Below are positions 27,564-34,751 of a stretch of 34,751 nucleotides of DNA, in pieces (the stretch's first letter is position 1; every line of letters begins with the position of its first letter). The DNA is taken from NCBI GenBank assembly GCA_007123775.1, contig SLGK01000153.1, forward strand, positions 1-34,751. The letters run 5' to 3'. The DNA comes from Anaerolineae bacterium. GTDB taxonomy: Bacteria > Chloroflexota > Anaerolineae > Promineifilales > Promineifilaceae. The position numbers were made by a program, and so were the translations under genes. The notes beneath the pieces were generated by a model, which was given only the letters and a program-made list of their open reading frames with translations, had not been told where the DNA came from and searched no databases.

Positions 27564-27651
27564 GACGCTGAGGACCGCGGAGTTACGCAGAGAAACGCCT
27601 TTCTCGTTTTTCTCCGTGAATCTCTGTGGTCCTTAGCAAGCTCTGCGTAAC
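27561..27651. repeat. Palindromic spacer element, GTTACGCAGAG/CTCTGCGTAAC type
   Basis: gttacgcagag (27582-27592) is exactly complementary to ctctgcgtaac (27641-27651). An outer pair, ctgaggacc (27568-27576) with ggtccttag (27628-27636), is inverted with one mismatch. It lies between co-directional methyltransferase and rsmE genes and ends 4 bases before the rsmE start. Confidence 0.78.
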
Positions 27652-27655
27652 AGCT

Positions 27656-28384
27656 ATGATGCACCGATTTTTTGTTGAGCCATCATTTTTACAAGGAGAT
27701 TTGGCTGAACTCCCCGCCGACACCGCCCATCAGGTGCGGAACGTATTACGCATGAGTCCCGGCGACCGGCTGCTGCTGCTAGACAATCAAGGCTGGCAGG
27801 TTGAGGCAGAACTGGTTGAAGCCACGCGCCGTCAGGTAACGGTACGCCTGTTGGAACGCAGCCCGGCCGTTGGCGAACCTACCCGCCACGTAACCCTTTA
27901 CCAAAGCCTGCTCAAAAAAGGCAACTTTGAATGGGTGCTGCAAAAAGGCACAGAATTGGGCATCAGCCGTTTTGTTCCCCTTATCACAGAACGAACAGTC
28001 ATCAGCGAGCGCACCCTAAAACCGACCAAATTGGCCCGTTGGCAGCGCATCGTGACCGAAGCGGCCGAACAGTGCCGCCGCGCCCGCATCCCGCAACTGG
28101 CCCCCGCCCAAACCTTTGCCGAAGCCCTGGCCAGCCAGCCGCCTGACACATTGGGCCTGATACCGGCTCTATCAGCCACCACCCCCTTGACCACGTTCTT
28201 GACCGATTTGCCCGCCCATGTTGCTTTCTTCATTGGCCCCGAAGGTGGCTTTAGCCCAACTGAGGTCAGTCAGGCCCAGGCCAATGGTTTGCTGGCTGTG
28301 ACGCTTGGCCTGCGTACCCTGCGTGCTGAAACGGCCGCTATTGCCGCCGCTGCCCTGCTGTTCCTGCACGAGCAGCCCCAGTAA
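27656..28384 (+). CDS. rsmE: 16S rRNA (uracil1498-N3)-methyltransferase RsmE
   Basis: A 242-residue RsmE protein of the SPOUT class, which methylates N3 of U1498 of 16S rRNA. The N-terminal PUA-like region has HRFFVEPSF and AHQVRNVLRMSPGDRLLLLD. The SPOUT core has KKGNFEWVLQKGTELGISRFVPLITERT, WQRIVTEAAEQCRRARIPQ, FFIGPEGGFSPTEV and LGLRTLRAETAAIAA, the AdoMet-binding knot. The start at 27656 gives MMHRFF; 27659 is equally possible. An upstream in-frame GTG at 27626 would translate the repeat and is rejected. Two 16S rRNA methyltransferase-type genes thus lie in tandem. Their co-transcription is possible, though the palindrome intervenes. Confidence 0.93.
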   Translation: MMHRFFVEPSFLQGDLAELPADTAHQVRNVLRMSPGDRLLLLDNQGWQVEAELVEATRRQVTVRLLERSPAVGEPTRHVTLYQSLLKKGNFEWVLQKGTELGISRFVPLITERTVISERTLKPTKLARWQRIVTEAAEQCRRARIPQLAPAQTFAEALASQPPDTLGLIPALSATTPLTTFLTDLPAHVAFFIGPEGGFSPTEVSQAQANGLLAVTLGLRTLRAETAAIAAAALLFLHEQPQ

Positions 28385-28387
28385 CCT

Positions 28388-28437
28388 GTAGCGCAAACAT
28401 CCTTGTTTGCGCGGTCAAGCAGGGATGCTTGACCTAC
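28388..28437. repeat. Two-hairpin element with GTA/TAC closing stem
   Basis: gcgcaaac (28391-28398) pairs with gtttgcgc (28405-28412). ggtcaagca (28413-28421) pairs with tgcttgacc (28426-28434). Outer GTA (28388-28390) pairs with TAC (28435-28437), so the RNA or single-stranded DNA could fold as a three-way junction. It lies between rsmE and the DUF72 gene, both on plus. Confidence 0.82.
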
Positions 28438-28457
28438 TTTATGTGAGGAGGCAGTAG

Positions 28458-29261
28458 ATGAGTGACCAAACAAAGTGGCATTTAGGCACAATGGGCTTTG
28501 GCTACAAAGAATGGCAGGGGGTCTTTTACCCTGACGGCCTGGCGGCGCGAAACCATCTGGCCTATTATGCGGAACGCTTTGACGCCGTAGAGATCGATTC
28601 TACCTTTTACGGCACGCCTGCCCCCGAGACAGTGACCCGCTGGACGGCCGTTACACCCCCACATTTCACCTTCTGCGCCAAAACCCCCCGCACGATCACC
28701 CACGACCAACGGCTCTCACCCGACAGCTATGCCGCTATGGCTCAGTTCCTCGACACCATGCGCCGCCTGAACGAGAAGCTGGGGGTCATTCTGATACAAC
28801 TGCCGCCGGACTTCAACACACAGGAGCAGCCGGCACTGGCCCAGTTTCTGGAGCGGCTGCCGGCCGATCTCCGTTTTGCCGTTGAGTTTCGCCATCGCTC
28901 CTGGGAAGAAACGGCCGAATCCACCGCCGAGCTTCTGCAAACCCACCGCATTTGCTGGGCCACGGCCGATTACATCCACCTCTCCCACACCATCCGGCCC
29001 ACCACCAACCTCCTCTACCTGCGCTTCATCGGCCCGCACGGGCAGTTCAGCAGTAAGGATCGGGAGTTGGTGGATAAAACGGCCGTGTTGGAAGCGTGGT
29101 GGCAGCAAATACAGACCCATCTACCCCAAATGGCCCACGTCTACGGCTTTTTCAACAACGATTATGCGGGCTATTCCCCGGGGACCTGCAACCGGTTTAA
29201 GCGGATTGTGGGGTTGAATGTGGCGGAGATACGGCCGTTGCAGCAAAAACGGTTGCTATAG
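28458..29261 (+). CDS. DUF72 (YecE-like) family protein
   Basis: A 267-residue DUF72 protein with a TIM-barrel-like pattern; its function is unknown. Family marks are HLGTMGFGYKEWQGVFYP, AYYAERFDAVEIDSTFYGTP, FTFCAKTPRTITHD, GVILIQLPPDF, LRFAVEFRHRSW and YGFFNNDYAGYSPGTC. The conserved E (VEIDSTFY) and the RHxSW and FFNNDY segments line the presumed active site. The ATG at 28458 follows a strong gaggagg ribosome binding site (28446-28451). Its stop is followed within 25 bases by the remains of a PIN toxin on the opposite strand. Confidence 0.9.
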   Translation: MSDQTKWHLGTMGFGYKEWQGVFYPDGLAARNHLAYYAERFDAVEIDSTFYGTPAPETVTRWTAVTPPHFTFCAKTPRTITHDQRLSPDSYAAMAQFLDTMRRLNEKLGVILIQLPPDFNTQEQPALAQFLERLPADLRFAVEFRHRSWEETAESTAELLQTHRICWATADYIHLSHTIRPTTNLLYLRFIGPHGQFSSKDRELVDKTAVLEAWWQQIQTHLPQMAHVYGFFNNDYAGYSPGTCNRFKRIVGLNVAEIRPLQQKRLL

Positions 29262-29283
29262 GCGATCAGGTTGTGCAAGCAAT

Positions 29284-29498
29284 TCAGGACGATTCGGCTG
29301 CGGGTGTGTAGGCGGTGACAAGAGCGGCAGTACGAGTAATATGCTCTTTATCCCAGCTAATGAGCGGGATTCCAAGACGGGCTGCGACAGCCACATAGAT
29401 GGCGGCAGAATATTTGTGAGCCAATCATGGGTTATAGCGTGATTCACATCTTGCTTCACAAAAAAACCAACCCATACACTGGCGTCAATGACCATCAT
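29284..29498 (-). pseudogene. PIN-domain (VapC-like) toxin with internal deletion and frameshift
   Basis: The gene begins at 29498 with MMVIDASVWVGFFVKQDVNH, the normal PIN start including the first acidic residue. After about residue 29 the frame breaks. In the next frame the C-terminal PIN part continues as YSAAIYVAVAARLGIPLISW and DKEHITRTAALVTAY, ending at TGA 29284-29286. The whole remnant is 215 bases, against about 390 for a typical PIN toxin, so roughly 180 bases are lost from the middle. The expected acidic residue in ADAxYVA is also Ala here. The toxin should be inactive. Its start overlaps the antitoxin stop by an ATGA, as in an intact operon. Confidence 0.82.
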
Positions 29499-29758
29499 AA
29501 TTCCCGCCTCACATCATTGATGGCCTCCAGAGCTGATACACCATCAGGCCATCGAGCGCTGATTTCGGCTGACAGTTGATTCAAATCTGCCAGAATTGCT
29601 GCCATTTCCGCCATTGGTGGCGGTGCTGGACTAACCGGAACCAGGCGGGCGATTGTTTCTCCATGATAAGTAATTTCAATCGTTTCACCATCTTTGCGTA
29701 CCCGACGCAGAATTTTGCTGGTCTGTTGCTTTAACTCTCGTACACCAATCGCATCCAT
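29495..29758 (-). CDS. Phd/YefM-type antitoxin, now orphan
   Basis: An 87-residue type II antitoxin of the Phd/YefM group. The DNA-binding N-terminus reads MDAIGVRELKQQTSKILRRV, followed by KDGETIEITYHGETIARLVPV, both typical. The proline-rich middle and acidic C-terminus (LSAEISARWPDGVSALEAIN) would have wrapped the PIN toxin. The ATG at 29758 is chosen; the frame also opens at 29806, but that extension is unlike the family. The antitoxin is intact while its toxin partner is broken, a usual order of decay since a free toxin would be selected against. Confidence 0.85.
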   Translation of the reverse strand: MDAIGVRELKQQTSKILRRVRKDGETIEITYHGETIARLVPVSPAPPPMAEMAAILADLNQLSAEISARWPDGVSALEAINDVRREL

Positions 29759-29880
29759 TTTTTCCTCGCTTGCTTTCCGAAAATAAAGAGCTACAAATGT
29801 AGCCACATCTATGGGGCCACATTATAACATGCTTTTTCGGCATAGCTGATAAAGTTGTCGGAGTATGGCAACGTTCTGTG

Positions 29881-30260
29881 GAAGACTTGTGCGCCCAAGT
29901 TGATCGGAATAGTTTGTTTCTGTATGGGGTGGTGGACTGGCTGCCTCGGCCGCAGCCGAATCAAGAGGTGAATTGGGGGCGGCGGTGATGTTTTACGGCC
30001 GTCCGCTCGATCCGGCCGATACGGCGAGGTTGCAGGTGCCGCTGTTGGGGCTGTTTGGCGAGCTAGACAAGGGCATTCCGGTGGAGGGCGTGCGGGCCTT
30101 TGCCCACGAATTAACAGCCCACGGCAAGACCCATGAAATCCACATCTACCCCGATGCCCAACACGCTTTCTTCAATGACGGCCGTCGCCACATGTACCAC
30201 GCTGAAGCGGCCGCTGATGCCTGGGAGAAAACGCTGGTCTGGTTTGGGCGATCCCTCTGA
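29881..30260 (+). pseudogene. Dienelactone hydrolase family remnant, frameshifted and 5'-truncated
   Basis: The 3' part (about 29927-30260) encodes GGLAASAAAESRGELGAAVM, then FYGRPLD, VPLLGLFGELDKGIP and the His-box YPDAQHAFFND, all typical of dienelactone hydrolases. The upstream part reads APKLIGIVCFCMG in another frame (29891-29929), which is the nucleophile elbow with Cys at 29921-29923. The two frames join at the G-rich run of 29927-29933, so an indel there breaks the gene. The first 110 or so residues are missing; the sequence to the left is the leader of the antitoxin. Only 95 residues can be read from the ATG at 29973, so no active enzyme is expected. Confidence 0.8.
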
Positions 30261-30282
30261 TTTATCGGTCAGTCACTCACAA

Positions 30283-30372
30283 AATAGAACGCTGATTAAC
30301 GCTGATTGAACGGATAAACGCAGATTCTTTGTCCGCGAAAATCCGTCAAATCCGTGCAATCCGTGTTCTATT
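30283..30372. repeat. Palindromic spacer element, AATCCGTG/CGCTGATT type
   Basis: aatagaac (30283-30290) is exactly complementary to gttctatt (30365-30372). Inside, the left side has two gctgatt units and an aacgcagatt unit. The right side has three atccgt units. It lies between the convergent hydrolase remnant and nuoN, a bidirectional terminator position. Confidence 0.72.
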
Positions 30373-30384
30373 GACGCCCAATTG

Positions 30385-31860
30385 CTACCCCCCAGCCAAC
30401 ACCGCCCGCATCCCGTGCATGACCGCTTCGCTGGCCAGTTCAAAGCCAGGACCGGGGAAGATGCCGAGGATGAGGGTAGCAACGGCCGTTATCCCCACCA
30501 CCGCCAGTACGCCACGACTCTTAAACAACTGCACCTCACCCTCAAACATATACATCAGATAGACCACGCGCAGGTAGTAGAAAGCAGAGACCACGCTGGT
30601 CACAATACCGACAACCGTTAGCCAGAGCAGGTCGGCCTCAATGGCGGCGCGGAAGACGTAGAATTTGGCGGCAAAGCCACCGGTCGTCGGGATACCGGTC
30701 AGTGACAGCATGAAGAAGGCCATCGCCAGCGCCAGCAGCGGGCTGTGTTTGGCCAGCCCCTTGTAATCATCCAGCAGCGTTCCCTTGTTCCAGTCTCGCT
30801 CCAAAATGAGGACAATGGCGAAGGCCCCCAGGTTGGTGAACAGGTAGGCAAACATATAGAAGAGAGCGGCCCCTACGCCGTTTTCGCTGCCCACCGAGGC
30901 GGCGACAGCAATCATGATATAACCGGCATGGGCAATGCTGGAATAGGCCAGCATCCGCTTAATGTCATCCTGGACGATAGCGACTACGTTGCCCACGACC
31001 ATGGTTAAGGCGGCCAGTGCAGCCACGGCCGGTACCCACACATCCCCCACATCGGGGAAGGCCATGACGAAAATCCGCAGCATGGCGGCAAATCCGGCCA
31101 CCTTAGCCCCCACCGACATGAAGGCGGTGACGATGGTGGGCGCGCCTTGATACACGTCGGGCGTCCACATGTGGAAGGGGGCGGCGGCTACCTTGAAGCC
31201 AAAACCAACCAGCAGGAAGGCAATACCACCGAGCAGAATAGAATCGGCCGTTGACACCCCGGCCAATACTTCGGGCAGCAGGGTTGAGCCAGTGGCCCCG
31301 TAAATCAAGGCAATACCAAATACCAGAATGGCCGAGGAAAAGGCACCCAGGAAGAAATATTTCATGGCCGATTCTTCGGAATCTTCTTTGGGGCGGGCCA
31401 TGCCGGACATGATGTAGAGGGGAATGGAGAGCAGTTCCAGGGCCATGAAAATCAGGATCAGGTCGTTGGCCATGCCCATCAGCATCATGCCGCCGGTGGA
31501 GATAAGCAGCAGCATGTAATATTCCGGCCGGTCCAGCCCCATGCGGCGCAGGTAGTTGCCCGACATGAAGATGGTCAGCAGCGCCGTCAGCAGGAAGGTA
31601 ACGTTGAGAAAGGTGGCGTAATTGTCCAGAATAATCATGGCCGGATCGCCACGAGAGACAAATGTGCCACCGCTCCAGCCCCAAAGGGCGACGCTCTGGG
31701 CCAGGGCCAATACCACACCTACGACGGAGACCCAGGCAGCCCAACCTTTTTTGTCATCGGGCAGAATAAGGTCGATCACCATTAGCAGCAGGCCCCAGCC
31801 TACAACGATGATGACGGGTAAAATCGGCAAGAAATTGATGGCAGGCGGTTGAAATTCCAT
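30385..31860 (-). CDS. nuoN: NADH-quinone oxidoreductase subunit N
   Basis: A 491-residue proton-pumping antiporter-like subunit of respiratory complex I, with about 14 membrane helices. It has the NuoN features NDLILIFMALELLSIPLYIM (about 131-150), MKYFFLGAFSSAILVFGIAL, FKVAAAPFHMWTPDVYQGAP (the conserved Lys and HxWxPDVYxGAP) and DDIKRMLAYSSIAHAGYIMI. NLGAFAIV, TGIPTTGGFAAKFYVF and YYLRVVYLMY follow, as in the family. The length is normal and the gene appears intact. Usually nuoN is last in a nuo operon, but here no nuo gene lies upstream. The upstream neighbour is a decayed molybdopterin oxidoreductase with a palindromic spacer between, so nuoN stands alone with its own promoter. Confidence 0.94.
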   Translation of the reverse strand: MEFQPPAINFLPILPVIIVVGWGLLLMVIDLILPDDKKGWAAWVSVVGVVLALAQSVALWGWSGGTFVSRGDPAMIILDNYATFLNVTFLLTALLTIFMSGNYLRRMGLDRPEYYMLLLISTGGMMLMGMANDLILIFMALELLSIPLYIMSGMARPKEDSEESAMKYFFLGAFSSAILVFGIALIYGATGSTLLPEVLAGVSTADSILLGGIAFLLVGFGFKVAAAPFHMWTPDVYQGAPTIVTAFMSVGAKVAGFAAMLRIFVMAFPDVGDVWVPAVAALAALTMVVGNVVAIVQDDIKRMLAYSSIAHAGYIMIAVAASVGSENGVGAALFYMFAYLFTNLGAFAIVLILERDWNKGTLLDDYKGLAKHSPLLALAMAFFMLSLTGIPTTGGFAAKFYVFRAAIEADLLWLTVVGIVTSVVSAFYYLRVVYLMYMFEGEVQLFKSRGVLAVVGITAVATLILGIFPGPGFELASEAVMHGMRAVLAGG

Positions 31861-31945
31861 AGACCCTCAACTATAAGTTCAATTTGTCACAAACAAAGAT
31901 GCTCCACTATATCACATTCAGGCCAGTCGTGAAACATTTTAAGTG

Positions 31946-32048
31946 CAGTTACGCGGAGGTTCACGGAGGACGACAGAGGTTCGCGGAGAAAAGCTTTTTT
32001 TCGTTTTTCTCTGTGTACCTCTGCGGTCCTCTGCGTATCTCTGCGTTC
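31946..32048. repeat. Palindromic spacer element, GCGGAGG/CCTCTGCG type
   Basis: A left arm (ttacgcggaggttcacggagg, about 31949-31969, then gacagaggttcgcggag) faces a right arm with tctgtg, cctctgcggtcctctgcg and tctctgcg units to 32045. The arms are imperfect complements. It lies between two co-directional minus-strand genes, and its right edge touches the stop of the oxidoreductase. Confidence 0.75.
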
Positions 32049-34160
32049 CTAAATTTCCCGGCGTTCTCCAAATATCCAGACGCGGTTGCTGTGAAAGGTG
32101 CTTTGCCCGGCCATGTCGGCCAGGGTGTCGGGTGTAGTCCAGTTGACGTTGCGACCACCGGGCGCGTTTTTGCTCCAGCGTCCCTTAGGCGAGGCCAGGA
32201 CGCCGGGCCGGACGGCTGTGGTAACGACAGCCCGCAGTTGGCACCAACCACGGCCGTTTTCCACAATCACCTCATCCCCATCCACAATGCCCCGTGCCTG
32301 AGCGTCGTCGGGATGGATTTCGACGAAGGGCGTACCCTCTCGCTGCACCAGGCCGGATTGGTTGGCAAAGCTGCTGGTGACGAAGTGATGGGCGGCGCCG
32401 GTCAGCAGTTGCAGGGATTGGTCGGGGGCAAAACGGCCGTTTCTACCCACCATCACCTCATCCACGCCCACAAAACCATCATCCTCATCTGCCACCCAGT
32501 CGGGCAGCGGGTCAATCCCTTCCGCCTCGGCCAGAGCCGCGCAGTAGAGTTCCACTTTGCCGCTGGGGGTCGGAAAACGGCCGTTGGCAAAAAGGCACAG
32601 CCGAGTCCAAATTGAGCGGAATCGCCCCTTCACTTTTTAATCGTTCTAGCGTAATCACTTGCAGCGCCGGGTTATTGGCGGCTGTGGCTGTTAGAACCTC
32701 TTCAATCACGCTGTCTACGTCGTCATACAGCCAGGATTCCGTAAAACCCATCTCGCGGGCCAGCAGCCCCATGACTTCCCAATTGGATTTACACTCCCCC
32801 TGCGGCGGGATGGCCGGGGCGTTGTAGGCCAGCAGCGTGTGGCCATACGCCTTGTGCAGGTCGGCCTGCTCCAGTTGGGAAGTGGCGGGCAAAACGATGT
32901 CGGCGTAATCGGCCGTATCGGTCATAAACAGTTCGTGGACCACCGTAAAGAGGTCCTCCCGCTGCAAGCCGGCCACCACCTTACCCGCGTTGGGGTTCAC
33001 GGCCGCCGGATTGGCCCCAAAAACAAAGAGGGATTTGATAGGCGGATCGGCCACTTCGCCCAGCAGGGCCGCGCCCAGCCGGTTCATGTTGACCGCCCGG
33101 CCCGGCGGTGGACAGTCCGACCATTTGTTAATGGCTTCGTTATCCCACTGCAAATAGCCACTGGTGCTGTAGGCCAGGCCACCGCCGCGTACCCCGTACT
33201 GCCCCGTCAGGGCGGGCAGGGCGCAGACGGCGCGAATGGTCTGGCCGCCGTTGCGGTTGCGGTTGAGGCCGTCGGCAATTTTAATGAGCGCCGGTTTCGT
33301 TTCAGCGTACAGTTGGGCCAGTCGGGTCAAATCGGCCTCACTAACGCCAGTAATGGTTGCCACTCGTTCCGGCGGAAATTCGGCCAGCCGTTCGGCCAAT
33401 TCAGGCCAGCCAACGGTGTGTTGCGTTAGCCAGGCCTCGTCATGCCAGCCGTTGGCTACGATAATGTGGCCCAGGCCCAACGCCAGCGCCCCATCCGTGC
33501 CGGGGCGAGGGGCGATGTGCCAATCGGCCCCTTTGGCGGTGCGGGTGCGGCGCGGGTCGATGACGACCAGTTGGCAGCCGGCCCGCTGTGCCTGGCGCAG
33601 GTGGGGCATGAAGTGGGGGGCGGTGCTGACCGGATTATGGCCCCAAATGATCACCAGCCGGCTGTGGACCACTTCGCTATAGGGCTGGCTTTGACGTTTG
33701 CCGAGTGTGGCTTCCACGGCCGTTTCTGCCGCCGCGCCACAAATGGAGCGAATCAACTGGCCGGCCCCCAGCCGGTTCCAAAAGCGACCGCTGGCCACGC
33801 CATTTGCACCAGCCCCAATGTGCCGCTGTAGCTGTAGGGTAGAATTGCTTCGGCCCCATAGTTGGCAATAATTTCGCGCCAGCGCTGCCCGATCTCACCA
33901 ATCGCCGCTTCCCAGCTAATTTGCTGCCACTGGCCGCTGCCTTTTGGCCCCACGCGGCGCAGCGGGTATTGCAGCCGGTCGGGATGGTAAACGTGGTCGG
34001 GATACGGCCGTACTTTGGCACACAACCAGCCCTCTGTCACCGGATGGTCGGGATCGCCGTAGAAATTGACGATACGGCCGTTTTCCACTTCCGTCACCAG
34101 GCCACAGGTGTCGGGGCAATCGTGGGGGCAAACGCCTTTAATCTGCTGTCGTGTGGTCAT
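32049..34160 (-). pseudogene. Molybdopterin oxidoreductase (DMSO reductase superfamily), two frameshifts
   Basis: One gene of about 703 codons is read in three frames. Segment 1 (34160 to about 33805) has the [4Fe-4S] site C11-x3-C15-x3-C19-x27-C47 (VCPHDCPDTCGL). Segment 2 (to about 32590) has RLVIIWGHNPVSTAPH, VIDPRRTRTAKGADW, PRPGTDGALALGLGH, and FGANPAAVNPNAGKV, the molybdopterin-guanine-dinucleotide regions. Segment 3 has ANGRFPTPSGKVELYC and the C-terminal MGD-binding barrel. The first break fits loss of one base in the AAA run at 33803-33805. The second fits one extra base in the A5 run at 32589-32593 (T5 on the coding strand). Both are homopolymer changes, so sequencing error cannot be excluded. 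No Tat signal is present, so it was cytoplasmic. The natural substrate is unknown. Confidence 0.85.
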
Positions 34161-34175
34161 ATTCTTCTTGGCGGA

Positions 34176-34376
34176 CTATTTTTGGTGGTTTTTGACGGAG
34201 GACCGAGGACGGAGGACGGACTGCTCTTGGCTATCTGGCCTTAGAACAGTTCGTATTACATGAACTTTGTCAGGCAGTTCTTCCATGCCGTCCATGTAAT
34301 CGGCCGTATCGTGGGTATCAAACCAGTTAGCGGCACTCTCGTCACTAGAAAACTTTGGCAATCTCTTCAATGTCAT
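34176..34376 (-). pseudogene. CopG-type antitoxin, probably truncated, with repeat-derived tail
   Basis: The 66-residue frame begins MTLKRLPKFSSDESAANWFD and continues THDTADYMDGMEELPDKV. This matches the N-terminus of CopG/BrnA-type antitoxins (KxIPxFxSxxExxxWxxTHDTxDYxD). The expected ribbon-helix-helix half is missing. After about residue 43, the rest (from VLRPDSQEQS to the end) is written by the GGACCGA-type repeat at 34194-34220 and nearby. An agaagag ribosome binding site precedes the start at 34376. No toxin gene lies upstream. It is most likely a remnant; a short functional protein is less likely. Confidence 0.6.
34194..34220. repeat. GGACCGA-type tandem units
   Basis: Tandem copies of ggaccgag/ggacggag occupy this stretch, matching the arm of the hairpin at 13745-13806. 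No opposing arm is seen, so this is a one-armed copy. It encodes part of the CopG-type remnant's tail. Confidence 0.7.
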
Positions 34377-34417
34377 CTCTTCTTACCTTACCTGGACAAG
34401 CCAGAACCAAAACTTTG

Positions 34418-34615
34418 CCACTAATTTCACGAATTAACACGAATAATGTAATGGTCACGAATTAGTTGAACCGCAAAGACGCCAAGAACGCAAAGAATTG
34501 AAGTCAAAATCTTTGCGCCCTTTGCGTCTTTGCGGTGAGGGAAATTTTTCAATAATCTGTGACCAATACAAATTAACACGAATTATTTGTGAAAATTCGT
34601 GTCATTCGTGGCAGA
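34418..34615. repeat. Nested palindromic spacer: GCAAAGACGC hairpin within CACGAATT units
   Basis: Bases 34470-34495 pair with 34511-34536 with about 23 of 26 matches around a 15-base loop, built from gcaaag units. Outside it, cacgaatt units on the left (34429-34462) face attcgtg units on the right (34596-34614). The stretch from 34377 to 34746 has no gene, and beyond the hairpin only AT-rich sequence and a short gcaactt run are seen. Confidence 0.8.
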
Positions 34616-34729
34616 AAATGATTGGTAAGACACTAGCAATTTCCTGAGACTACGCTCAGGAAATAAGGCCCTTGCGGGCAACTTGCAAAAATTGTACAGT
34701 TTCCTCCAGAAGTAAATGAGCCAACCGAT

Positions 34730-34749
34730 GGAGGAGCGAGATAATCATG
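34730..34749 (+). promoter_or_regulatory. Ribosome binding site and start codon of a gene leaving the window
   Basis: ggaggag (34730-34736) lies 10 bases before an ATG at 34747-34749, close to ideal spacing. Only two further bases are in the window, so the product cannot be named. The strong Shine-Dalgarno match is the only support. Confidence 0.4.
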
Positions 34750-34751
34750 GA

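Overview
The window looks like a chromosome segment of an uncultured-type Chloroflexota bacterium, probably Anaerolineae-like. This is inferred from gene content: Uma2, GxxExxY and DUF72 proteins, a large secreted protein ending in a YLPLITKP tail, many toxin-antitoxin genes and long palindromic spacers. No rRNA or tRNA gene was seen. About 30 genes are intact. The right end (29.3-34.4 kb) holds several decayed genes.

Layout. 0-2.6 kb: miaB, a two-helix membrane protein and a Uma2 nuclease-like gene (+). 2.7-5.0 kb: a MoxR ATPase/DUF58 pair (-). 5.9-9.5 kb: gyrB (+) split in-frame by a 563-residue intein that carries an XRE-like helix-turn-helix and a LAGLIDADG/DOD homing endonuclease. 9.7-11.5 kb: a small defence/TA block, with an HNH endonuclease that has an SRA-like N-terminus and an MntA/HepT (type VII) pair. 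11.6-13.0 kb: a PH-like protein and a divergent membrane protein. 13.1-19.0 kb: an all-minus-strand envelope and exopolysaccharide group (BON-MscS channel, PspC, PspA, GT4 glycosyltransferase, two Wzz-like proteins, CpsD-type kinase). 19.0-19.6 kb: hicAB. 19.7-22.2 kb: an atypical Tgt, a GxxExxY protein and an FmrO/Rmt-like 16S rRNA methyltransferase. 22.4-26.5 kb: a 1345-residue secreted repeat protein (-). 26.7-29.3 kb: a second Rmt-like methyltransferase, RsmE and a DUF72 protein. 29.3-30.3 kb: an antitoxin with an internally deleted PIN toxin, and a broken dienelactone hydrolase. 30.4-34.4 kb: a solitary nuoN, a twice-frameshifted molybdopterin oxidoreductase and a truncated CopG-type antitoxin.

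Two genome-wide signatures stand out. First, the palindrome ACGGCCGT occurs about 44 times by my visual count, mostly inside genes and also inside the intein, where under one copy would be expected by chance. Second, most spacers carry long imperfect hairpins whose arms are built from short tandem units (TACGCAA/TACGCAC heptamers, TGGCGAAG octamers, GGACCGA-, GCAAAGACGC-, CTCTGCG- and AATCCGTG-type units). They sit both between convergent genes and inside co-directional gene strings, and in places they have been absorbed into reading frames. These palindromes are the best candidate for something not yet described.
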